A DNA stretch of 50,573 bases from NCBI GenBank assembly GCA_964555675.1, contig CAZKTU010000019.1:1-50573 (forward strand). Direction: 5' to 3'. The notes beneath the pieces are model-generated. The model had not been told where the DNA came from and did not search any database. It saw only the letters and a list, made by a program, of their open reading frames with translations. The stretch comes from CAIWXH01 sp964555675. Lineage in GTDB: Bacteria > Chloroflexota > Chloroflexia > Chloroflexales > Chloroflexaceae. Each line of letters starts with the position of its first letter. The first letter of the stretch is position 1. This document shows, one piece after another, positions 7,590 to 15,753 of the stretch. A program made the position numbers and the translations under genes.

Positions 7590-8177
7590 GTGGAGCGCTA
7601 CGACCCGATCTGGCGCGCGGCCCTGCCCTACCTGCGGGCCCGCAAGAACGATATCCACGTCCCCCTCTCGTACGGCTACGCGCTGCAGCTCTGCGCCGAG
7701 CACCCTGCGGCCGACCCCGACGTGGTGTTGCCCGGGATCATCCTCCACGATGTCGGCTGGGCGGTGATCGACGAGCGCGCGATCTTCGAGCAGGGCTTCG
7801 GCCCGAACATGATGGAGAGCGACGTGCGCCGCCTCCACGAGCGTGAAGGCGTGCGGATCGCCCGCGAGCTCCTGGCGGCCCTGGAGTACCCGCCCGCCCT
7901 CGTCGAGCGGGTGGCGGCGGTGATCGACGGCCACGACACACGCAAGGATGCCCACTCGCTCGAGGACGAGCTGCTCAAGGACGCCGATAAGCTCTGGCGC
8001 TTCACCGCGGCCGGGATCGCGGTGGCCTGCGACTGGTTCAAGCTCACGCCCGGCCAGTATGCCGCGCGCCTCGAGCGCGAGATCGCCGGCCAGCTCTTCC
8101 GGCCCTGGTCGCGCGAGACCGCCGCCGCCGACCTCGCCGCCTCGCGGGCCGCCCTGCGCTGCGATGTGCTGCTTTAA
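7590..8177 (+). CDS. HD-domain phosphohydrolase 1, probable aryl-phosphate phosphatase (CreD-like role)
   Basis: A 195-residue protein with GTG start and GGAGG site. It shows the HD-family metal ligands: His in DIHVP near residue 22, LHDVGW around 52, a second IDGHDTRK around 112 and LKDADKLWRF around 129. HD enzymes hydrolyse phosphate esters with divalent metals. It begins 38 bases after the aryl-phosphate synthase gene, so removal of the phosphate from the oxidised cresyl phosphate is the natural job, the step done by CreD in C. glutamicum. A clear paralogue lies at 9798-10397 and shares the same core motifs. Substrate is inferred; a role on a nucleotide is possible but less likely here. 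Confidence 0.75.
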   Translation: MERYDPIWRAALPYLRARKNDIHVPLSYGYALQLCAEHPAADPDVVLPGIILHDVGWAVIDERAIFEQGFGPNMMESDVRRLHEREGVRIARELLAALEYPPALVERVAAVIDGHDTRKDAHSLEDELLKDADKLWRFTAAGIAVACDWFKLTPGQYAARLEREIAGQLFRPWSRETAAADLAASRAALRCDVLL

Positions 8178-8179
8178 TG

Positions 8180-8340
8180 CAAGTCCAACCTGCCCGGTTG
8201 GGCTTGCGGGGCGAGGTTTCGGGGAGGGCNNNNNNNNNNNNNNNNNNNNNNNNNNNNNNNNNNNNNNNNNNNNNNNNNNNNNNNNNNNNNNNNNNNNNNN
8301 NNNNNNNNNNNNNNNNNNNNNNNNNNNNNGCCCTCCCATG
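8180..8340. repeat. Two-hairpin dispersed repeat interrupted by a 100-N gap
   Basis: CAAGTCCAACC (8180-8190) pairs with GGTTGGGCTTG (8196-8206), with one G-U pair. Then comes GCGAGGTTTCGGGGAGGGC up to the gap at 8230; the right flank starts GCCCTCCC, the complement of the left edge. The layout copies the unit at 2809-3027 (hairpin, GAGGTTT linker, GGGAGGGC hairpin). The N run 8230-8329 most likely reflects failure to assemble this palindrome. Confidence 0.6.
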
Positions 8341-8360
8341 GCCAATCAGCAAGGTATGCG

Positions 8361-9791
8361 ATGGAACACTTTATTGACGGAGCCTGGGCCGCCTCGAGCG
8401 GCAGCGAGCGCATCGCGGTCCACAACCCCGCCAACGGCGCCCTGCTCGACAGCGTCCCCGCCGGCACGGCCGCCGACGCCGAGCGGGCCGTCGCCGCGGC
8501 GGCCCGCGCCTTCCCCGCCTGGCGGCGGTTGCCCATGGCCCGGCGCGTCGCCCTGCAGAAAGCCTGCGCCGCCGCCATGCGCGCCCACGCCGACGAGCTG
8601 GCCCGCACCCTGACCCTGGAGCTGGGCCGCCCCCTGGCCGGGGCGCGCCAGGAGATCGAGCGCTCGGCCGAGCTGCTCGACTACTACGCTGAGGAAGGTC
8701 TGCGCCTGCGCGGCGAGCTGCCGATGGTCGGCGAGCCCGACGAGCGGGTGCTGGTGGTGCAGGAGCCGGTCGGGGTGGTGGTGGCGATCGCGCCCTTCAA
8801 CTACCCGGTCACCCTGCTCACCTTCAAGCTCGGGGCCGCCCTTGTCACCGGCTGCACCGTGGTCGCCAAGCCGGCCGAGGACACGCCCCTCACCACCCTG
8901 CGTCTCGCCGAGCTGTTCAGCGCCGCCGGCCTGCCCCCGGGCGTATTCAACGTGGTCACCGGCACCGGCGCCGAGCTGGGCCAGGCCCTGGTCACCCACC
9001 CGACGCCGCGCAAAGTGGCCTTCACCGGCAGCAGCGCGGCCGGCAAGCGCATCGCCGCCCTGGCCGCCGCCACCGCCAAGCGCGTGACCCTGGAAATGGG
9101 CGGCCAGTGCCCGGCCATCCTCTGCGACGACGCCGATCTGGCCACGGCCATCCCGGCCCTGGTGCGCCACGCCTTCGCCAATAGCGGGCAGTTCTGCTAC
9201 CGCGTGAACCGCATCTACGCCCAGCGCGCCGTCTACGATACGGTCGTCTCACGGCTCGCGGCCGGCGCCGAGCAGCTGGCCGTGGGCGATGGGCTTGAGC
9301 CGAATGTGCAGCTCGGCCCGCTGGTGAACGAGAAGATCTTCCGCACCAGCGAACAGCACGTGGCCGACGCCCTGGCGAAGGGGGGGCGCGTAGTCTGCGG
9401 CGGCGCCCGCCTCAGGGGGGGTGTGTACGACGGCGGCTTCTTCTTCCCGCCCACGGTGATCGCCGACGCCGACCACGGCATGGCGATCATGACCGAGGAG
9501 ACCTTCGGGCCGGTGGTCGGCGTGATGCCGGTGGACGATCTGGAGCAGGCGATCGGCCTGGCCAACGACTCGCCCTACGGCCTGGCCGGCTACGTCTTCA
9601 GCCGCGACACCAGTCGGGCCCTGCGGGCCGCCGAGGCCCTCGAGGCCGGCTCGGTCTGGGTCAACAACATCCATCGCTCGTACCACCTCGTCCCCTTCGG
9701 CGGGGTGAAGGAGAGCGGGATCGGTCGCGAGAAGTCGCGCCACGGCCTCGACGAGTACCTCGAGCTGAAGTCGATCTACCTCGGGCTGTAG
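8361..9791 (+). CDS. Aldehyde dehydrogenase, probable 4-hydroxybenzaldehyde dehydrogenase
   Basis: A 476-residue NAD(P)-dependent aldehyde dehydrogenase of usual length. The nucleophile is Cys279 in GQFCYRVNRIY and the general base Glu245 in TLEMGGQCPA; their 34-residue distance is that of the family. The cofactor loop FTGSSAAGKRIA and the C-terminal PFGGVKESGIGREKSRHG are present. The start ATG 8361 has only a weak AAGG upstream. In the cluster it would oxidise 4-hydroxybenzaldehyde to 4-hydroxybenzoate, the substrate of PobA downstream, as CreC does in the corynebacterial route. Members of this family often accept several aldehydes, so the exact substrate is inferred from neighbours. Confidence 0.85.
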   Translation: MEHFIDGAWAASSGSERIAVHNPANGALLDSVPAGTAADAERAVAAAARAFPAWRRLPMARRVALQKACAAAMRAHADELARTLTLELGRPLAGARQEIERSAELLDYYAEEGLRLRGELPMVGEPDERVLVVQEPVGVVVAIAPFNYPVTLLTFKLGAALVTGCTVVAKPAEDTPLTTLRLAELFSAAGLPPGVFNVVTGTGAELGQALVTHPTPRKVAFTGSSAAGKRIAALAAATAKRVTLEMGGQCPAILCDDADLATAIPALVRHAFANSGQFCYRVNRIYAQRAVYDTVVSRLAAGAEQLAVGDGLEPNVQLGPLVNEKIFRTSEQHVADALAKGGRVVCGGARLRGGVYDGGFFFPPTVIADADHGMAIMTEETFGPVVGVMPVDDLEQAIGLANDSPYGLAGYVFSRDTSRALRAAEALEAGSVWVNNIHRSYHLVPFGGVKESGIGREKSRHGLDEYLELKSIYLGL

Positions 9792-9797
9792 GGTATC

Positions 9798-10397
9798 ATG
9801 AGCACTATCTACGACCGGATCTATGCGGCGGCGGAGCCGTACTGGCAGACGCGCTCAGGCGAGGTGCACATGCCGGAGTCGTACGCCCTGGCGAAGGAGC
9901 TCTTGGCCCACTACCCCGACGCCGAGGCGGCGGTGGTGCTGCCGGCGATCCTGCTGCACGACATCGGCTACTTCGGGTTGCCCGAGGAGACGCAGATGCA
10001 GGGCCTCTCGGGCTCGCCCCGGGGCTGGGACGCCGACGTGACCCGGCTCCATGAGCTGGAGGGGGCCGCGCGGGCCCGCGCGCTCCTGGCCGAGCTCGGC
10101 TACGACCCCGCGCTGAGCGAGCGGATCGTCGCGATCATCGACGGGCACGACAGCCGCAAAGAGGCCCTCTCGCTGGAGGACGCCATCGTCAAGGACGCCG
10201 ACAAGCTCTGGCGCTTCACGGCGAGCGGCGTGCGCATCTGCCGGGGCTGGGTCGGCCAGGAGCCGGGCGCGTTCATGGACTACGTCGAGTCGAAGATCGC
10301 CGGCTGGATGCTGACGCCACAGGGCGCGAGTCTGGCCCGGTCGATCCTGGCGGCAACCCGCCGCCGCTACGCGGAGGGGGGCGAGGATGGGGCATGA
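9798..10397 (+). CDS. HD-domain phosphohydrolase 2, paralogue of the one at 7590
   Basis: A 199-residue protein only 6 bases after the aldehyde dehydrogenase. It repeats the pattern of the first HD protein: EVHMPESY, LLHDIGYFG, IDGHDSRKEA and VKDADKLWRFTASG. The region between the first HD pair and the middle helix differs (GLPEETQMQGL against ERAIFEQGF), so the two may bind different phosphate esters, for example the alcohol and the aldehyde or acid form of the P450 product. Its end overlaps the next gene by 11 bases, which points to coupled translation. Two diverged copies in one operon argue for two distinct steps rather than gene dosage; that is an inference. Confidence 0.75.
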   Translation: MSTIYDRIYAAAEPYWQTRSGEVHMPESYALAKELLAHYPDAEAAVVLPAILLHDIGYFGLPEETQMQGLSGSPRGWDADVTRLHELEGAARARALLAELGYDPALSERIVAIIDGHDSRKEALSLEDAIVKDADKLWRFTASGVRICRGWVGQEPGAFMDYVESKIAGWMLTPQGASLARSILAATRRRYAEGGEDGA

Positions 10398-11148
10398 CAC
10401 GCTCGCGGGACAGGTGGCGGTGATCACCGGCGCGGCCGGCGGGCTGGGGCGGAGCTTCGCCCTCGCCTTCGCAGCGGCAGGCGCCCATGTGGTCGCCGCC
10501 GACCGCAACGAGGCGGGGGCCGAGGCCGTGGCCGGCGAGGTGGCCGAGCGGGGCGGGCGGGCCATCGCCGTCGCTGTGGATGTTACGCTCGGCGCCTCGG
10601 CCGAGGCCATGGCCGAGCGGGCCGTCGGCTGGGGCGGCGGGATCGACATCTTGGTGAACAACGCGGCGATCTATGCCGGGCTCGAGCGCCTGCCCTTCTG
10701 GGAGCTGGACGAGGCCGCGTGGGACCGCGTGCTGGCGGTCAACCTCAAGGGCGCCTGGCTCTGTTCCAAGGCCGTCTTCCCGGCGATGCGGCAGCGCGGG
10801 CGCGGCAAGATCGTCAACGTGGCCTCGGCCACCGTCTTCAGCGGCTCGCCCCTCTGGGCCCACTACGTCGCCTCGAAGGGCGCGCTGATCGCCCTGACCC
10901 GCACGATGGCCCGCGAGGCGGGCGACCACGGCGTGACGGTCAACGCCCTGGCGCCGGGCTTCACCCTCACCGACGCCAGCCTCGGCCTGATGGAGGACGC
11001 GGCCAGCTATGGCGTGAACCGGGGCGCGATCAAGCGCGCCGCCTACCCCGACGACATGGCCGGGGCCGCCCTCTTCCTCGCCTCGCCCGCCAGCGACTTC
11101 ATCAGCGGGCAGACCCTGATCGTCGACGGCGGACGCCAGTTTATCTAG
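10387..11148 (+). CDS. SDR family dehydrogenase, probable 4-hydroxybenzyl alcohol dehydrogenase
   Basis: A 253-residue classical short-chain dehydrogenase. It has the cofactor motif TGAAGGLGRS at the N-terminus, Asp in DVT, NNAA, and the catalytic pair YxxxK in HYVASKG with Ser just before (SATVFSGSP). The gene starts inside the end of the HD gene, 11 bases of overlap, and is the last gene before a ~107-base spacer. In the proposed pathway it would oxidise 4-hydroxybenzyl alcohol to the aldehyde, the step done by a different family (CreG) in C. glutamicum. SDR substrates are hard to predict, so the pathway role rests on position. Confidence 0.75.
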   Translation: MGHDTLAGQVAVITGAAGGLGRSFALAFAAAGAHVVAADRNEAGAEAVAGEVAERGGRAIAVAVDVTLGASAEAMAERAVGWGGGIDILVNNAAIYAGLERLPFWELDEAAWDRVLAVNLKGAWLCSKAVFPAMRQRGRGKIVNVASATVFSGSPLWAHYVASKGALIALTRTMAREAGDHGVTVNALAPGFTLTDASLGLMEDAASYGVNRGAIKRAAYPDDMAGAALFLASPASDFISGQTLIVDGGRQFI

Positions 11149-11153
11149 CGTAA

Positions 11154-11176
11154 GAATGAAGGATGAAGGATGAAGG
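11154..11176. repeat. Heptanucleotide tandem repeat
   Basis: GAATGAA-GGATGAA-GGATGAA-GG: about three 7-base units directly after the SDR stop codon. Heptamer repeats like this are common between genes in cyanobacteria and Chloroflexota. Another array closes the window at 50498-50571. Confidence 0.6.
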
Positions 11177-11212
11177 CCGCGGCAGCACGTCCTCACGCTT
11201 CCGGCCAGCCGT

Positions 11213-11218
11213 TATGAT
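11213..11218 (+). promoter_or_regulatory. Possible -10 box for pobA
   Basis: TATGAT lies 38 bases before the pobA start in the 107-base spacer that separates the upper pathway from pobA-pca. No clear -35 box is seen. It would let 4-hydroxybenzoate breakdown run independently of the cresol genes. Confidence 0.3.
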
Positions 11219-11255
11219 CCAGAAAGCTCGCCGGTTTCCGCACTAGGGAGGGAGC

Positions 11256-12434
11256 ATGCATACACAGGTTGCGATCATTGGGGCGGGGCCGGCGGGGCTG
11301 GCCCTGTCCCACCTGCTGCGCCGGCATGGGATCGAGAGCGTGGTGCTGGAGCACCGCGACCGGGCCTATGTCGAGGGGCGCGTGCGGGCCGGCGTGCTCG
11401 AGCAGGGCACGGTCGATCTGCTCAACGAGCTGGGCGTGGGCGAGCGGATGCGCCGCGAGGGTCTCGTCCACCACGGCTTCTACCTGCAGTTCGCCGGCGA
11501 GCGCCATCGCATCGACATGCACGCGCTGACCGGCGGCAGCGCGATCACGGTCTATGGCCAGCAGGAGGTGGTGAAGGACCTGATCGCCGCTCGGCTGGAG
11601 CAGGGCGCCCCGATCCTCTTCGAGGTCAGCGAGGTCACGCTCCACGGGCTCGACGGCGAGCGCCCGAGCGTGCGCTTCCGCCACGGGGGCGAGCCCCACG
11701 AGCTGACCTGCGACTATATCGCCGGCTGCGACGGCTTCCACGGGGCGAGCCGGGCCAGCCTCCCCCAGGGCGTGCTCACCGTTTACCAGAAGATCTACCC
11801 CTTCGCCTGGCTCGGCATCCTCGCCCACGCGGCGCCGGCCTCGGACGAGCTGATCTACGCCTACCACGAGCGCGGCTTCGCGCTCCAGAGCATGCGCTCG
11901 CCCACCGTCAGTCGGCTCTATGTGCAATGCCCGCTGGAGGACCGCATCGAGCAGTGGTCGGACGACCGGATCTGGTCCGAGCTCCACGCTCGCCTCGACC
12001 TGGCCGACGGCGCGCCGATCAATGACGGCCCGATCTTCGAGCGCGGCATCACCGCCTTCCGCAGCTTCGTGGTCGAGCCGATGCAGTACGGGCGGCTCTT
12101 CCTGGCCGGCGACGCCGCGCACACGGTGCCGCCCACGGGCGCGAAGGGCATGAACCTGGCCCTGGCCGACGTGCGCGTGCTGGGCGCGGCTCTGGCCGCC
12201 CGCTACCACGGGGGCCGCGACGAGCTGCTGGCGGCCTACTCGGCCACCTGTCTGCGGCGGGTCTGGCGCGCCGAGCACTTTTCGTGGTACATGACCAGCA
12301 TGCTCCACCGCTTCGGCGAGGACGACGGCGGCTTCCAGCACCAGATGCAGCTCTCGCAGCTACGCTACACCGTCGGCTCGCGCGCCGCCGCGACGAGCAT
12401 CGCCGAGAACTATACCGGCATCGCGCCAGCCTGA
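11256..12434 (+). CDS. pobA: 4-hydroxybenzoate 3-monooxygenase
   Basis: A 392-residue flavoprotein of the length of Pseudomonas PobA. It has the FAD dinucleotide motif GAGPAGLALSHLL, the substrate-side motif GRVRAGVLEQGT, the middle GCDGFHG motif and the FAD ribityl motif LAGDAAHTVPPTGAKGMNLA. It hydroxylates 4-hydroxybenzoate to protocatechuate with NAD(P)H and O2. The start ATG 11256 follows a GGGAGGGA site. It is the join between the upper pathway and the pca genes, and its presence is the main reason to read the upstream genes as producers of 4-hydroxybenzoate. Confidence 0.95.
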   Translation: MHTQVAIIGAGPAGLALSHLLRRHGIESVVLEHRDRAYVEGRVRAGVLEQGTVDLLNELGVGERMRREGLVHHGFYLQFAGERHRIDMHALTGGSAITVYGQQEVVKDLIAARLEQGAPILFEVSEVTLHGLDGERPSVRFRHGGEPHELTCDYIAGCDGFHGASRASLPQGVLTVYQKIYPFAWLGILAHAAPASDELIYAYHERGFALQSMRSPTVSRLYVQCPLEDRIEQWSDDRIWSELHARLDLADGAPINDGPIFERGITAFRSFVVEPMQYGRLFLAGDAAHTVPPTGAKGMNLALADVRVLGAALAARYHGGRDELLAAYSATCLRRVWRAEHFSWYMTSMLHRFGEDDGGFQHQMQLSQLRYTVGSRAAATSIAENYTGIAPA

Positions 12435-12442
12435 GAGGCTTT

Positions 12443-12841
12443 ATGAGCGACGACCGCTACAACGAGGGTATGCGCGTGCGCCGCCAGGTCCTTGGCGACG
12501 CCCACGTCGAGCGCGCCGAGGCGAACAAGACGGAGTTCGATGCGCCATTCCAGCGCTTCATCGCCGAGACGGCCTGGGGCACGCTCTGGGCAGGGGACGC
12601 GCTGGACCGGCCCACGCGCAGCCTGATCACCATCGCCATCCTGGCCGCCCTCGGCCGCCACGAGGAGCTGGGATTGCACCTGCGGGCCACGGCCAACACC
12701 GGCGCCACCCCCGAGCAGGTGCGCGAGGCCCTGATGCACGTCGCCGTCTACGCCGGCGTGCCCGCCGCCAATAGCGCAATCGCCCTCGCGAAAGCCGTCC
12801 TCGCGGGCGGCCCCCCGTCTAACGAAACGGAGCACCCATGA
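12443..12841 (+). CDS. pcaC: 4-carboxymuconolactone decarboxylase
   Basis: A 132-residue single-domain PcaC: starts MSDDRYNEGM, then RRQVLGDAHVERA and the conserved helix RSLITIAILAALGRHEELGLHL. It converts 4-carboxymuconolactone to 3-oxoadipate enol-lactone and CO2. It begins 8 bases after pobA and its stop overlaps the pcaH start (ATGA). The longer open frame to the left lies inside pobA and is not used. In some bacteria PcaC is fused to PcaD (PcaL); here the two are separate. Confidence 0.93.
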   Translation: MSDDRYNEGMRVRRQVLGDAHVERAEANKTEFDAPFQRFIAETAWGTLWAGDALDRPTRSLITIAILAALGRHEELGLHLRATANTGATPEQVREALMHVAVYAGVPAANSAIALAKAVLAGGPPSNETEHP

Positions 12842-13563
12842 GCACCACCAGCATCGGGGCGATTGTGCGCGGCGACGCGGCGATCTTCCCGCCCTTCCTC
12901 TACGAGGCCTACCGCTCGACCCTGAAGCGCGCCCCCGGCTTGCCGCTGATCGACGTGCCCCTGACGCTCTCCGAGCTCACCGGCCCCGGCCCGACCGTCA
13001 GCGCGGTCACCCCCGAGGACGCCGACCTGACGCGCAATGCCGGCACGGGCGGCGAGGCGATCGGCCAGCGCATCATCGTGAGCGGGCGCGTGCTGGACGC
13101 CGCGGGCAACCCCATCCCCCACACCCTGGTCGAGGTCTGGCAGGCCAACGCCGCCGGGCGCTACGTCCACAAGCGCGACCAGTGGCCCGGGCCCCTCGAC
13201 CCCAACTTCCTCGGCATCGGCCGCTGCCTCACCGACGCGCAGGGCGTCTACCGCTTCATGAGCGTCAGGCCGGGCGCCTACCCTTGGAAGAACCACCCGA
13301 ATGCCTGGCGGCCCGCGCACATCCACTTCTCGCTCTTCGGCCCGGCCTGGGGCACGCGTCTGATCACCCAGATGTACTTCCAGGACGACCCGCTCTTCTT
13401 CCAGGACCCGATCTTCGCCAGCGTCCCCGCCGAGGCCGGGCAGCGCCTGATCGCCGCCTACGACCACACGCTCACCCAGTCCGAGTGGGCCCTGGGCTGG
13501 CGCTGGGATATCGTGCTGGGCGGGCCCGCCTCCACGCCCTTCGAGAATGGCGAGGTGAAGTGA
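12838..13563 (+). CDS. pcaH: Protocatechuate 3,4-dioxygenase, beta subunit
   Basis: A 241-residue subunit that carries the catalytic Fe(III). All four ligands are present at the right spacing: Tyr109 (GRYVHK), Tyr148 (GAYPWKN), His161 and His163 (RPAHIHF), matching Tyr408, Tyr447, His460 and His462 of the P. putida enzyme. The conserved Arg before AHIH is kept. It cleaves protocatechuate between the hydroxyls to 3-carboxy-cis,cis-muconate. Overlaps pcaC by 4 bases and pcaG by 1 base. Confidence 0.95.
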   Translation: MSTTSIGAIVRGDAAIFPPFLYEAYRSTLKRAPGLPLIDVPLTLSELTGPGPTVSAVTPEDADLTRNAGTGGEAIGQRIIVSGRVLDAAGNPIPHTLVEVWQANAAGRYVHKRDQWPGPLDPNFLGIGRCLTDAQGVYRFMSVRPGAYPWKNHPNAWRPAHIHFSLFGPAWGTRLITQMYFQDDPLFFQDPIFASVPAEAGQRLIAAYDHTLTQSEWALGWRWDIVLGGPASTPFENGEVK

Positions 13564-14162
13564 TGCTCAAGAGCTCTTACCTCACCGCGTCGCAGACGGT
13601 CGGCCCCTTCTTCCACGACTGCCTGCTGCGGGAGGATGCCCACACGCCGACCCTGGTCGGCGCCGACACGGCCGGCGAGCGCATCCGCATCGAGGGCCGC
13701 GTGCTTGACGGCGACGGCGTGGGCGTCCCCGACGCCATGCTCGAGATCTGGCAGGCCAACGCCGCCGGGCGCTACAACCACCCCCTCGACACCCGCGATC
13801 TGCCGCTCGACCCCGCCTTCACCGGCTTCGGGCGCACCGGCACCGACGCCGATGGGCGCTTCTGGTTCGAGACCGTCAGGCCCGGCCCGGTGCCCTACGA
13901 CGCCACGACCGCGCAGGCGGCCCATATCTGCGTCGCGGTGTTCGGGCGCGGCCTGCTCAATCACCTCTTCACGCGGATCTACTTCGCCGACGACCCCGCG
14001 ACCGCCGCCGACCCGATCCTGCTGCGCGTGCCCGAAGAGCGCCGCGGCACCCTGCTCGCCCGCCGCGAGGACGCCGGCGCGACGGTGCTCTACCGGATCG
14101 AGCTTGTGCTGCAGGGTGAGGGCGAGACGGTCTTCTTCAACCTGAGCGGCGAGGTGACCTGA
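13563..14162 (+). CDS. pcaG: Protocatechuate 3,4-dioxygenase, alpha subunit
   Basis: A 199-residue partner of PcaH. It starts SSYLTASQTVGPFFH, the usual alpha-subunit opening, and shares the fold (EIWQANAAGRYNHP, the intradiol dioxygenase signature) but lacks the pair of iron-binding histidines. It completes the active site of the alpha-beta protomer. ATG 13563 overlaps the pcaH stop by one base and its own stop overlaps the next start by one base, so the genes are translationally coupled. Confidence 0.95.
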   Translation: MLKSSYLTASQTVGPFFHDCLLREDAHTPTLVGADTAGERIRIEGRVLDGDGVGVPDAMLEIWQANAAGRYNHPLDTRDLPLDPAFTGFGRTGTDADGRFWFETVRPGPVPYDATTAQAAHICVAVFGRGLLNHLFTRIYFADDPATAADPILLRVPEERRGTLLARREDAGATVLYRIELVLQGEGETVFFNLSGEVT

Positions 14163-14983
14163 TGCCCAGGTTTCTGTCCCTTTCCGAGGCCGTTGCCAGC
14201 TACCTGCGCGACGGGATGAGCGTGGCCCTGGAGGGCTTCACCCACCTCATCCCCTTCGCCGCCGGCCACGAGATCATCCGCCAGGGCCGCCGCGACCTGA
14301 CCCTGATCCGCATGACCCCCGACCTGGTCTACGACCAGCTCATCGGCATGGGCTGCGCGCGGAAGCTGGTCTTCTCGTGGGGCGGCAACCCCGGCGTCGG
14401 CTCGCTCCACCGCCTGCGCGACGCCGTCGAGCAAGGCTGGCCGCGCCCGCTTGAGATCGAAGAACACAGCCACGCCGCCATGGCCAACGCCTATCACGCC
14501 GGAGCGGCCGGGCTGCCGTGTGCGCTGTTCAAGGGCTACTACGGCTCGGACCTGGTCGGCAATAACCCGAACATCAGGTTCGTCGCCTGCCCCTTTACGG
14601 GCGAGCAGCTCGCCGCCGTGCCGGCGCTGCGGCCCGACCTGGCGATCATCCACGCGCAGCGGGCCGACCGCGAGGGCAATGTGCTGCTCGAGGGCATCGT
14701 CGGCGTGCAGAAAGAGGTTGTGCTGGCCGCCCGGCAGGCCCTCGTCACCGTCGAGGAGATCGTGGACGACCTGCGCCAGCCCAGCCCCAACTCGGTTGTG
14801 CTGCCCCACTGGACGGTGACGGCGATCGCCGAGGTGCCGGGCGGGGCCCGCCCCTCTTACGCCCACGGCTACTACGGTCGCGACAACGCCTTCTACACCG
14901 CCTGGGACACGATCGCCCGCGAGCGCGAGAGCTTTCTGCGCTGGATGGACGAGCACGTCCTGCGCGGGGAGGTCGCCCAATGA
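14162..14983 (+). CDS. pcaI: 3-oxoadipate CoA-transferase, subunit A (CatI type)
   Basis: A 273-residue class I CoA-transferase alpha subunit. It is longer than the usual ~230-residue PcaI and resembles CatI of chloroaromatic degraders and glutaconate CoA-transferase subunit A (GMSVALEGFTHLIPFAAGHE, FSWGGNPGVGSLHRL). With the next gene it moves CoA from succinyl-CoA to 3-oxoadipate. Overlaps pcaG by 1 base and the partner gene by 4 (ATGA). Function is supported by its place within a complete pca operon; the CatI-type family is the odd feature. Confidence 0.85.
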   Translation: MPRFLSLSEAVASYLRDGMSVALEGFTHLIPFAAGHEIIRQGRRDLTLIRMTPDLVYDQLIGMGCARKLVFSWGGNPGVGSLHRLRDAVEQGWPRPLEIEEHSHAAMANAYHAGAAGLPCALFKGYYGSDLVGNNPNIRFVACPFTGEQLAAVPALRPDLAIIHAQRADREGNVLLEGIVGVQKEVVLAARQALVTVEEIVDDLRQPSPNSVVLPHWTVTAIAEVPGGARPSYAHGYYGRDNAFYTAWDTIARERESFLRWMDEHVLRGEVAQ

Positions 14984-15753
14984 GCTACAGCACCCAGGAG
15001 ATGATGGCCGTCGCCGCCTCACGCGCCCTGACCAACGAGGATGTCTGCTTCGTCGGCATCGGCGCGCCGTCCCAGGCCTGCAACCTGGCGCGGCTCACCC
15101 ACGCCCCGAACCTCACCCTGATCTACGAGTCGGGCACCATCGGCACCCGGCCCGACGTGCTGCCGCTCTCGATCGGCGACCCCGAGCTGTGTACCACCGC
15201 CCGCTGCACCGTCTCGGTGCCCGAGATGTTCCAGTACTGGCTCCAGGGCGGGCGGATCTCGGTGGGCTTCCTCGGCGGGGCCCAGCTCGACAAGTTCGCC
15301 AACATCAACTCCAGCGTCGTGGGCGACTACGCCCGTCCGAAGGTGCGCCTGCCGGGGGGCGGGGGCGCGCCCGAGATCGCGGCTCACTGCCGGCAGACCT
15401 ATGTGGTGATGGCCCAGAGCAAGCGCAGCTTCGTCGAGCGGGTCGACTTCGTCACCTCGTTCGGCTACGGCGAGGGCGGCGACCACCGCAAGCGCCTCGG
15501 GCTGCAAACCCACGGCCCCACGCTGGTGATCACCGACCTGTGCGTGATGAAGCCCGACCCCCTGAGCAAGGAGCTGACGGTCGTCGCCCTGCACCCGGGC
15601 GTCACCCGCGAGCAGGTCCAGGCCAACACGGGCTGGGCGCTGCGCTTCGCTCCAGAACTGGCCGAGACCGAGGCGCCGAGCGAGCAGGAGCTCGCCGTGC
15701 TGCGCGATCTGCAGGCCCGCACCGCGCGGGCCCACGGGACGGCGACGGCGTGA
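14980..15753 (+). CDS. pcaJ: 3-oxoadipate CoA-transferase, subunit B (CatJ type)
   Basis: A 257-residue beta subunit. The motif YESGTIGTRP near residue 49 holds the likely catalytic Glu, and GGAQLDKFANINSSVVGDY and LPGGGGAPEIA are typical of the CatJ/glutaconate transferase B branch. It forms the enzyme with the preceding subunit. Its stop overlaps the GTG of pcaB by 4 bases (GTGA). Confidence 0.87.
   Translation: MSYSTQEMMAVAASRALTNEDVCFVGIGAPSQACNLARLTHAPNLTLIYESGTIGTRPDVLPLSIGDPELCTTARCTVSVPEMFQYWLQGGRISVGFLGGAQLDKFANINSSVVGDYARPKVRLPGGGGAPEIAAHCRQTYVVMAQSKRSFVERVDFVTSFGYGEGGDHRKRLGLQTHGPTLVITDLCVMKPDPLSKELTVVALHPGVTREQVQANTGWALRFAPELAETEAPSEQELAVLRDLQARTARAHGTATA

Noticed and set aside
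3217..8177. Anaerobic phenol carboxylation via phenylphosphate
   Set aside because: No phenylphosphate carboxylase (UbiD-like) genes are seen, and the P450, PobA and PcaGH all need oxygen.
9798..10397. Assembly duplicate of the first HD gene
   Set aside because: The two proteins differ in many residues and in length, so they are true paralogues, unlike the exact 55-base repeat at the first gap.
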